Of a stretch of 64,000 nt of DNA, positions 47,301 through 59,000 are shown piece by piece. Every line of letters begins with the position of its first letter. Positions within the stretch are counted from its first letter, which is position 1. Below the pieces are notes generated by a model, which ran no database searches, was not told the origin of the DNA, and was given only the letters and a program-made list of their open reading frames with translations. Origin of the DNA: Eublepharis macularius (Eukaryota; Chordata; Lepidosauria; Squamata; Eublepharidae). The DNA is taken from contig NC_072794.1 in NCBI RefSeq assembly GCF_028583425.1, positions 31,865,232 to 31,929,231 on the forward strand, in the 5' to 3' direction. Position numbers and translations under genes: made by a program.

Positions 47301-49968
47301 TCCAAAAGTAAAAAAAAGCTGCTGCAATCTATAAAATGCCAGCCCCACTTATTCCCAAATATTTTTTGGAATAATCACGGTACGAATACCATTATATCCG
47401 AGAATCTGAGCTATAGATCCAGATTTCTGAATATTCCAGGAAAATGCCAATAAGGTATTTTCCAGGTATATTTTCAAACTGGAAACAAACACATATCCCT
47501 ACCTCAGACCCTAAACCAAGAACCTTGGCAATGTCACGCTGCCATACCAACAAACATACCAACAAACTGCTCTGGCCAAAGGAGGAAACTGCCAGGAAAC
47601 CAGGCAGGAAACATCTTAACAAAATGAAGCCAAAGGAAGTTGTGTGGTGTTGCCTGACCCTCGCTTCTAAATGCTCCAAAGTCAGAAACATTCACTCAAC
47701 TCAGCAACCAGTGGAGAGGGCTTCAAAGAAGGGAGAGGCAAGATTCAAGAGGTAGCCCTGACATTCGCTGCCCTGAGCTCCTGAAAGGAAGGACAGGGCA
47801 TAAGCATAATAATTACGAACAAGGGCCTGTTTTCTCACAATGAGCTCTGAGAGCACTATAAAGTCAACGGGTAACTCCAGAAGCATGTGATTCAGTTCAA
47901 ACGTATGGGAAAGCAACCTTAAAATACCACCAGCAGTGTATAACCATGGGAAAAGCAGACATCTCCTTGACATTTATTCTCGCTGGCCTTTATACATACC
48001 TTCCCATTAAAAACCACTGTGGCCCAGTTGTCTTTCTCCTTCTTCAAGACAAAAACAATGTTTCCAGGAAGGACTTGAAGCTCTTCTGTTGTTTCTGGTA
48101 TAAATTCATACATAACTCTGTGAGGGGCTCCTTCCAGGGCCCTGTGCGAGAAAGCAACAGATCGTATATCATTATTATTTCCCAAATTATCTTCCTCTTC
48201 TTTCCATCCCACTGGGACACGTCATACAAATCCTGTGTTCCAACTGATTCTGGGGCCTGGGGTGAGCTTTAGGTCAAGTCTCATAAGAATATAAGAGCAA
48301 CCACAATGGCTCAGACAAATGGTGAATTGAGTTTCAAATAGCGGCTAACCAGGTGCACCTGGAAGTACTAGAAACGGGCCTACAGGTCAAAGCCTTCCTG
48401 TGTTGCTGGTATTCAGAGGGGTGCTGCCTCTGAACATGGAGAGTCCATTTAGTCATTGTGGCTAACAGGACTAACAAATCAGTCCTCCATAAAACTATCT
48501 CATCAAAAGTTGTACTAGTGGTTATCACGGTGTCCCACGGCAGCAAAATTCCACAAGCTAATCACTCTTAAAGTGAAGAAATCCTTTTTTTGTCCTGAAT
48601 CTTTGTCCTATCAATTTCATCAGCTGCCTGAAAATTGCAGTTTTATGGGGGAAAGGAAAATGTTCTCTCTATCCACTTTCTTTCCTGTCATGCATAATTT
48701 TACAAATGTCTATCATTGAGGGTTGCCAGGTCACCTGTGGCAACGGGCAGGAGATGGGGAGGTCAGGTTGGCATGAACTTATTGTGGGGGGCTCACACAC
48801 GATCATTGTCCCTGTCTGATGACATCACTTTTGATGCGACCTGGAAGCAATGGCATCACCCTGGGGTCTAGCAAGTTTTCATACAACCCTGGGGTCAATT
48901 CTTTAGCAAGTTTTAAAGAATTGGCCCTTGCATGACAGTGTCGCTTCTGGGTCGCAGTGAAAATGATATCATTTGTGTGGGGAGAATGATCACAAGCCCC
49001 CCGCCATTTTGTTGGCCTGCCTCACCTCCTCCTGCCAATCAGCTGGGTACTGCTAGGCAGGGATCTTAACTGCAGGAGATGGGCTGCCATAAGTGGGCAA
49101 GCCTACTATCACTGCCCCCACCCTAGTCGTCTCTTCTCTAAACTAACAAGTCCCAAACTCCTCAGCCTTTCCTCATAAGAAAGGTACTGCAACTCCTTGG
49201 TCATTTTCCATGCCCTCTTTTGCACTTCTTCCATCACTACAGTATCCTTTTTGAGAAACGACCAGAAGTGTGCATGCTGTTTAAAATACAGGCACACCAT
49301 GGAGCTAAAGAAAGGCATTGCAATGCAGCCATCTTGTCTTCAAGCCCTTTCCTAATACTTTGTAGCATGCCATTTTCCTTTTTCATCGCTGAGGAGATGA
49401 CTGCAAAATAATCATCACATCACGCTGACCCAAATTCTGATCTTAGATCGTAATAATAAACTTGAACTTGAAAAATCATCACAGTGGGGGCACAGAGTAG
49501 GCAAAGAAGGAATCAGATGGGGGCTTCATTAATTTATGCGTATCTGCTCAGAGGTCGTCCTTGAGTTCTGGATGCATTTAAAATCTAATATATTGTTGGT
49601 CTCCTGGAAGACTCAGTGGTAAAGCATCGGCGTTACATGCAGAAGGTCTGAGGTTCAATCCCCGGTTAAAAGATCTAGTAGTAGGTGATGTGAAAGACCT
49701 CCGCCTGAGACCCTGGAAAACTGCTGCCAGCATGAGTAGACAATACTGACCTTGACAAGCCAAAAGTCTAACATAGGATCACTCTAAACATTACTTCCTT
49801 CGTGAGTTCACCGTGGAGCCAAGCTGGGCTTGCACAGACACACAGCAGCTCTGAGGAATGGCTTGCATGAATAAAGGAGAGCCCAAAGCTGCCTCCGGGG
49901 GGGGGGGGGGGGAGGGGATGCGTCTTCCTTTCTCTCAAGTCCTAACCATTTCCCCCATGCAAAAACTC

Positions 49969-50003
<35 letters not shown>

Positions 50004-53000
50004 GGGGAAGCAGTTTTTCTGTTTTGGGGGCCACATACATACACAATACCTCCACGTGCAGCAGCAGAAATGGGAAAACTCCCCCTCCCCATGCAGTTTT
50101 TGCACAGGGGAAAAACCTTGAGAAAAAGGCAGGAGCTTTTCCTACCCTGACGGCAGCTTTCTGAACCCATTTGGGCTCTGTTTTTTTCATGCAAGTTGTT
50201 TTCCAGAGCTGCCTTGTGTCTGCGTGAGCTTGGGTTGGCTCCGTGGCAAACTTGTGAAGGAAGTAATGTTTAGAGTGACCTTCAATCTAAGGCACTGCCG
50301 TGTATTGAGGGGTGGGAAGAGCAAACCAATTTCTGCAAACAACTGATTTTGCACTCTACAAATAAATTTCATATTTTGAGTGTCTTGGTTTTTTCCTCTT
50401 TAAGAAGATGATGATCCCATTACATACAGACTCTTATCATGCAATTATGTCAATAAAGTACATCTAAACCTGGGTTTATTTGAATCATTCCTTTGCAGTT
50501 GGTCTCATGAGACTATGGCTGAATCTATTTCTGAACCAAACTGAACTTCTCAATATGGATATTTTTTTTTTAGCTTATTTATCTTACCTGAGTATTTCTG
50601 GTGTTTTGGGTCTGGGAGGTGGTTCTGATGCCTGCAAATACACAGCATGTTTTGGTGTTAGATTCTCCCCTGCACAGCAGTGCTCTTTGCTCTTTTCTAT
50701 CTCAATATAGTAAAGAGTCCAGTAGCACCTTTAAGACTAACCAACTTTATAGTAGCATAAGCTTTTGAGAGCCACAGCTCTCTTCATCAGATGCATTTGA
50801 TGAAGAGTTCTGTGGCTCTCGAAAGCTTATGCTGCTATAAAGTTGGTTGGTCTTAAAGGTGCTACTGGACTCTTTACTATTTTGCTCCTACAGACTAACA
50901 TGGCTAACTCCTCTGGATCTCTTTTCTGTCCCAGAAGCTGCACCGCACTCAGAATTTGGGATGCTCCTTTTCTAACATTGCTGATCATGGGGTGGATGCG
51001 TACTTACAGACACAACGTCCACAAGCAGCCACTGTGTTCCCCCACAGGGGGTCATGCAGAGATGGGGGGTAGGGTCAGCATGCTTGAGTGCCTCCATGCA
51101 TTCACTCAACATCCAGAAAGGGGTATATATACCAGGCTCATATTTCCCATACACAGCTTTTATCATATCCCACCTTTCTGTCAGTATGGACTTCAAGGCA
51201 GCAGCTGCAAAGCTCTCAGCAAGTTTCCATCCAAGTATTGATGGATTCATCCTCCTTCACTCCACCAAGGTTGCTGCGTCATGCGCCCATGGACCTTTTG
51301 TTTCTACTAATAAGGGGGCACCCCTCCCTCTCCAAAAGGAAATCTCTTCTAAGCTCTCCTGCAGTTTTTGTACCTACTTGTATTTTTTAATTAAAAATTT
51401 AAATTAAAATTGTACTATCAGAGTAAACTAGAACCTCTTTATTAAATCAAAATGGTTTAAAGTGAGTCATTTAAGAAATTAGTCGATGAAATGTTATAGC
51501 CCTAATTTGAAATAATTCTGGGAGGCAATTTTTTTTATTTTTAGAACTTGACGTCACCATGATCCCTGAAAAATATGGGCATTGCATGACATTGCCCACT
51601 TTGTCCTATAAAAATGTTAAATCTTCCGCATTAGCAGCAGACCATGTTGGCAGGAGGGATGCAAGCAGACTTTTAACAGCAGGGTGGGTCAATAAAAGCA
51701 GTGCTCATATGATCCTGGGCTGGGTGTTGGAAGGCTATTTTTGTGTGCACCGAGGTGTACAATCATTAACAATATGAGTGGCTGGCTGATAAGAAGTGAA
51801 TCGATCTTACCTGGGGTTGAAGGGGAGCGAAGCCTGAAAACTCATCTTTGTCAACCACAGAGGCCACAACCTGGAGTTGAATGGAAAAACATTGCTTTAT
51901 TCTCCCTAGAAAATCGAAAGTGTGTGCACTCTGTTGTTCCGGTTTCCCCTAGTCCATTTACATAAATCTCACTTCTGAAAATACAAACTAAATTGCCAGC
52001 AGGTTCAGGTTAATACTATGTTTTGGGTAATATATGAACTCAAAAAACAAGGTCACAGATTCTTCAAGTTGGAGACCCCACCAGGATATAACGTCTCCAT
52101 CCAATGGCTGTTTAATATCATTGTTACCTTGTAGTTTTGTTCAATGAATCCCAGTCTGAAAGCACCTTGGATGAAAAGTAGTAGCCACTCTTTTAAGTAT
52201 TAGCAAAGGTAACATTTCTAATACCTTGGATTTATGACTAAGACCTCTGCCCAAAGGTTGGTCAGCCACTTACCTTCTTTTCCATCTCTGCCTATTCATT
52301 TTCCTTCCTTTACTTATCCCACAGCAACATTAAGGTTTCCTAAACTCCCCACTTAACTGAATCTTATCATGAATCTTCTCTACAAATGCTGAATCTGTGC
52401 TAATTTTCCTAGGATATTTCATAAGCAAAGGTATTAAGCAGCAGTACTGCAGCCCAAGCTCTGCTCATGACCTGAGTTCGATCCTGGCGGAAGCCGGGTT
52501 CAGGTAGCCGGCTCCAGGTTGACTCAGCCTTCCATCCCTCCGAGGTCAGTAAAATGAGTACCCAGTTTCCTGGGGGTAAAGTGTAGATGACTGGGGAAGG
52601 CAAGGGCAAACCACCCCGTAAAAAGTCTGCCAAGAAAACGTCGTGGTGCGATGTCCCCCCGTGGGTCAGTAATGACTCGGTGCTTGCACCTTTACCTTTT
52701 TACCTATTTCAATAAGCACAATTAGGGTTCTGGCTAGAACTGTCAGCTTTTCAACCAGGCTCCATAACCTTTTGCAGCTGAATGCTTGGTGGCAACTGGC
52801 AGGTGGCAGAGCTGATTTCTCTGCTGAGAAAAAAAAAAGGAGCATCCACTGATTTCTGCACATCAGACAGGCACAAGCGCAGTCCAGGCCAGTCTCTGCT
52901 TCTGGTCATTTGAAACATGGGTCTGATTTGAGCTGAATGAAAGTTTTTTCCCCTAATGAATTCATCTGGGGCGAAGCTTGCTCATTAATTTCCCTTCTGC

Positions 53001-56000
53001 TGCTGATGGACTTCCTACCGTGGCTTTCCCCAAGTAATCTTTCTTCTCCAACTGGGCCACTTGTCTTTCATTGGGCCGAAACAGCTTCCCGTCCGGAATG
53101 GCGATGGGTTCAAAAAGTCTCTGCTTCTGCACGTTAAACACACACAAAATCAGTCACTACTCCTCGCCCCCACGTCTTTCAAAATGCAGTGGGAAATGTC
53201 ACGTGACTGTAAAATCTTCAGATGCTGAAGGGCACGTGCTCCAAAGTAAGGCTACCAAATAGAAAAGAGGGCCAGGTCCCTGCTGTAACTGTAACAGTTG
53301 TCTAGAAGAGTGGATCTCAACAAGTACAGCTTTTCTCGTCCTGGCACAACAAATTGCACCTCCTGAATTTCCCTTTGCTAGGTCTCAACAGATCTAGGGT
53401 TGCCAGGTCTCAACATGTGACCCAGGGTTTCAGAGGTTTGACCTGTTTCCTGAGGGTCTCCTGGGGAAGGGGTTAATCAGGATAGGCAGATAGTCAAAAG
53501 GTCAAGTTGTTCTCCTTAGGGCCAGGGCTTTTTTTTTCTGGGAAAAGAGGTGGTGGAACTCAGTGGGTTGCCCTTGGAGAAAATGGTCACATGGCTGGTG
53601 GCCCCGCCCCCTGATCTCCAGACAGAGGGGAGTTTAGATTGCCCTCCACGCTGCAGCACGGAGGGCAATCTAAACTCCCCTCTGTCTGGAGATCAGGGGG
53701 CGGGGCCACCAGCCATGTGACCATTTTCAAGAGGTTCCGGAACTCCGTTCCACTGCGTTCCAGCTGAAAAAAAGCCCTGCTTAGGGCCTATTCCTAGCCT
53801 TCCCATCTAATTCTAAAGTTTAAATCACCCACATTTTCCAGCATAGCAGTATCTGTTGGCCAATTGAAACTGCACGCTCTTGTAACCTCAGTTTACCTCA
53901 GAACTATACAAGAGAGGGGGTTAACAAGGATGGGCGCTAATACAGATACTGTACTCATGCACATCCCACACTGATTTCAGACTATAGGTTGGATCCCTGA
54001 GGAAAACTTCTGTGTGCGCAACAGTCTTCATGTAAGTAGAAGCATTAGAATTGCTTCTCACTTTCCTCCTGTGTGTGCTGTGTAAAATCTACCGTATCCC
54101 CACTATCTGTTCGATGTGCAAGACACAGCACCAGGTAATTCATCCGATACAACTGAAGAACCAAATTAAATGCAACTGTGAACCGTCTGTTGTACATTCA
54201 CTTGCTCTGTATTCATATTGTTAAATTCATTAAAAATTATAACCATAAACTATGTGTTGCTGCAGCTGCTGTACTACTTCTCGCACAAACGGAACTGCAC
54301 TGAGTCCATTTCCCTTCCCTCTCATGTGTTGCTGGATCCAGCCCAACTTGTTGTAAGTCTTTAAAGACGATCACTTTCCTCTCATCATGCTTAATCTCCT
54401 TTGCCCTATATAAAGCTGAATACTATGCATGTTTTACTCCGAAGCAAATTTAAATAATCCCGTTAGTTGAACAGAGGAGGGCTCCAGCCTCAGGCCTCTC
54501 AGGCCCTGCTGCCACCAAGACTCACCTCTCCTGAAACTCAGACTGATTCTGATCCTGCCAAAATTAAGCCAGGAAAAAAAAAACCTTCAGGGAATAGAAT
54601 TGGAGTTGCTCAGAGAGCTTTTCAGTGTCACAGTGAGACTTTAGTCTGCACAGAACACAGGAATATGAGTTCCTCCTTGTGCTACACAAAGCTGGTTCAA
54701 GTTAGAACCACAGTGTGTATAAAAGTAGGTGTCCAGTAGCACGTAAAAGACTAACAAAAATGTATTCCAGCATAAGCTTCCATGACTCGGAGCTCACTTA
54801 AGCACATGCACAAAGTGATCTAGCGTTAGGCAACAGACCACAGAAAGGTATGGGAATGTTACAAAGAGAGGGAAGTTTAAAATAATATCCAAACAAAAGA
54901 ATTCACTTGGAGTGGATGAAGACTTCTCCCAATTGTTGCATGATCTTCATCCACTTGGAGTAGATTGATGACTCTTTTGGATATTGTTTTAAACGGCACT
55001 ATCTTTGTAACACACACACACCTTCCGATCTTTTTGTCGTTGGCAGCTTTGACTATATTTATGTATCTATCCGTCTAATGGATTTATTCACCATTGCAAC
55101 TGATGAACTGAGCTCATGAAAGCTTACACTGAAATAAATGTTAAGTCTTTAAGGTGCCGCTGGACTCACATTTTATTTTGCTGCTATCGACTAGCGTGGC
55201 TACCCTCCTGGAACTGCAATATGTCTATGATTCCTATGATGACGATGCCCATATATGTGTGAAATAGCTGGTTGTGCTTGCAGTGAGATTCTCTGTCTCA
55301 ACAAGAGCTCAGGCAGATCCTCACAACCCTATCCTATCTTCCTTAACAGAACGACCCCGAAATACAGATGACACATGCATTCTCCAGAGCTACCTGACCC
55401 TGGATTATGAGCCTGAGATTAATTTTCCAGCCTTTCCTGTGTTTTCTTACCAGGATGCATTCCATGGCCTTGTCTATTTTGTAGTGCCGTGGCTCCGTCT
55501 TCAGTTTCATCGCCATGGTTAAATGCTCTTCAGCCTTTTTCCAGTCTTCCAACTTAGCATGGGCAAGAGCTATATTGTATAACACCTGCCAGAACAAGAG
55601 CAGCAGAGTCAAAGAACCAAAATCCCAATTATTCTCATGGAGCGCTAGTAAAGTTGCCGGCTCCAGATTGGGAAATTCCTGGAGATTAGAGGGGTGGAAC
55701 CTGGAGAGGGTGAAGTTTGGGGAAGGAAGAGTCTCAGCAGGGTATAATGCCAGAGTCCAGCCTCCAATGGAGCCATTTTTTCCAGGGAACTGATCTCTGT
55801 GGCCTGGAGTTCAGTTGTAATTCCAGGAGATCTCCACCCACCGCCTGGAGGCTGGCAGCCATTAATGCCAGACTGGGAGTTGTGGTTAGAAAGCAGGTTT
55901 TGGACTGGGGAAACCTGGGTTTGTATCCATAAAGCTTGCAGAATTATTTTGGCGTAGATTTGCTCTTCGCTTAACCTACCTCTGTGGTTTGTTGTGAAGG

Positions 56001-59000
56001 CAAAATGAGAACTCAAGCTCCTTGAAGGAATGGCCACAATATAGTATATGACTGTAGCCAGTGTTGTGTCATGGTTGGAGGGTTGGACTTGGGAGATCTG
56101 GGTTCAAATCCCTACTCAGCCATGACCTTGGGCCAGTCACCCTTTTTCTCAGCCTAACCTACCTCATTGAGGATAAAATGGAGAAAGGGAAAACTAGGTA
56201 TGCCACACTGAACTCTTCAGAGGAAGGGCAGGATAAAAGTATGTCTGAAAGGTAGATCATTTACGAACCCAACAACCCAGTTTCCACCCTCTTGAGGATT
56301 TATTTATTTTATTTATTTCTGTTATTTATAAACAATACAATAGGCTATGGATGGCAGATATTTAAAAGCAAGCATAAAATCAAATACAGAGATGAAACAT
56401 TCCTGAAACAAAACTTAGTCAATTTGACATGACATATTAAACAATGCAGAAATTACCCAATAAGAGCATATCTACATCAACAGACAATATCCAGTAGTAC
56501 AGTCTACAGTCCCTGGTCCTTTACCAAAGCATCTCTCTGAGCGATTTCTTATAGCACAGTCTTATTACCTGTGTAAAAAAAGCCCTCTTGAATAATTCAG
56601 TTTTGCATAGTTTGTGGAAAGACGGCACACGGGGAGTTTTCCTGACCTCTTGAGAAAGGTGGGAGCCACCACAGACAATGTGCATATAAGGAGAACTATT
56701 TATTTAGCCCATTTGTAGTGTGGTATCTGCAGAACATTTCTCACCATTTCTGATTAACTGCTCCTCACTTTGTTCAGCAAGGTCCAAACTTACCTCACAA
56801 GCAAACAACTTAAACTGCAGGCCCAGGATCTTGTAATCTATTAGGCTGTTTCCACGCAGCCGAGCCAATGCCTCTTTAAAATCATTAAGTGCCAACTGAT
56901 AACTGGAAAACAAGGGATATAGTGATAAGTGCTTCTGAGGCAGGCAAAATAGACACCTAGCAGACTGTCATTCTAGAATCAACACACCTTGGACTGGAAA
57001 TTTGAGGGAGACCTGGGAGAGACAGGTGGGTCATTTGCAATGGCATGACATCACATCTGGGGAAAAATGCAAGTAACATCATGTCTTTCTCGGAATCACT
57101 AGACACTCTATGGTAAAACCATAGAGGTTTTTGTGATTCCTAGAGAGGCCTTGTGTCATTTCTGGGTTTTCCCCAGAAGTAACATCATGCCATCAGCCCC
57201 AAGGCCATTTTTATTTTCCCTGCTGCCACTCAGGGCTGAGCATCCCCCACCCCCATTGAGGGGCTGGCATTCCTAGACTTACCATTATTAGGGTTCCCAG
57301 GGGCCTGCTGGTGGCGAACAACCTCCCGGGGGGTCGGTGGGAGATGGCAAGCTCCCAGAGGTTGCCTGCCATCGGCAGGCACCTCAGGAATGTGCACCGT
57401 GATGACGTAACTTCCGGAAGTGCGGGTGCCACGCCAGCTGCAGGAGCGTTCCTGCGCTTCATTTGGGGCTGATTTGGGTCCAATCAGCCCCACATGCAGT
57501 ATGGGAGCGCTTCCATGGTTGGCATGACGATGTCATTTCCGGTGGTGACATCATCGCACAAGCACCAGAGCGCATGTATGCGAACAGGGCCTTGCTGCTG
57601 GGATGAGGTAAGTGCCAGGTTTCCCCCCCCCCACACACACACACTCTTGGCGGGAGGGTATAGGGACTTGGCAACCCTAACCATTATGGCTACGTTAGTC
57701 TTCAGAATAATGATTTCCTCTTTAATCATCATAGGCAGTACTCCATTTGGAGCCATCTTCAGGAATCACAAGTGCAGAAAATAAATAATTTGATCCTGGG
57801 TACAAAACGAATGGATCATTTTGAAGACCTTAGCTAGTTAGCTAGCTAGCTTTCTCTCTTACTTTCAGTATCTAATCTTTATAGATAAGGTAATGTCTGA
57901 CAAAATCTTTTAAGCCAAAGGCAGGCTCAGGATAGGGTTGCCAGCTCCGGGTTGGGAAATTCCTGGAGATTTAGGGAATCGAGCCTGGTCATAGGATGCA
58001 GCTTCCAACCGTGTAGAGTTTGGGCTATTCTGATGCAGCATTTTCTAAAGCACTGGGTACATACGGCTCTACTTGCTGACTAATCAGAAAACGAGTAACA
58101 TTATAAGTTATAGCAACATCTTATGTTCTGTTCTGTTCTGTTATGATTCCTTGTTTTTTAAATACCAACAATATGAGTTCTTCCGGAAGAGAAAAAGAGT
58201 AAATATGCTACTGATTTATGGGTTGGATCCTACAACTCTTGTCTGGCATCCTTCAAGAATTACTTTTTCCGATAGAGAAAGGTTTCCCCTAATGAAGAAA
58301 AGTCTTTGTTGAAGCAAATCCTCCTTTGTTGGTAGAAAACTTGGTGAAAGGGAGTCACATGATCCAACTTAGTAAGAAGCAGTCACAGGATCCAACCGTA
58401 TGTCATTTAATATTGTGTTACTAACTTCAACTTTGTCCATATAGCTAGTTTAAAATCTCTTGCCTCATTTTTTTCTTTAGGCAGTTTTGTTCCATTAAGA
58501 AAGAAAGGGAAACCCTATCGGGTATAAACATTTCCAAAGATCAAAATTTCCCCACCCCTTCCATGTGTTGCAACTCACTTTTCCATCCTGTAGGCCACAG
58601 TCCCTCGCTGGAAGTAGGCCACTGCTAAGTGTTTGTCGCAGGCAGTGCTCCTGGTAAAGGCCTGTAGGCAACAGCAGTAATTAACGCACAAGCCAAAGTG
58701 GTTTCTGTCCCAAAGCAAACCCACAACATCTCAGGGTTCCCGGAAGTTGATGGGGCTCAGTGATCACCTCTGCAACGGCCTTAGGTGAGGCCTACTTTTC
58801 AGTTTGTAGGGTTGCCAAACTCCAAGGAGAGGTAGCTCCGGAAAAAGACTTGAAACAAAACAAAACCGGGCATCTGTCCAACCAACCGGAGGTATAGTAA
58901 ACAGGTTTTTTTCTGGGAAAAGAGGTGGCGGAACTCTCAAGAGGGAAATGAGGAAGAAACACACGGGATTCTTTGAAATCGTATTATTTGCAAGCACTAT

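Noticed and set aside
49592..49680. Functional tRNA gene
   Set aside because: A and B boxes are present but the acceptor stem does not pair and a SINE tail follows; the same applies at 60297.
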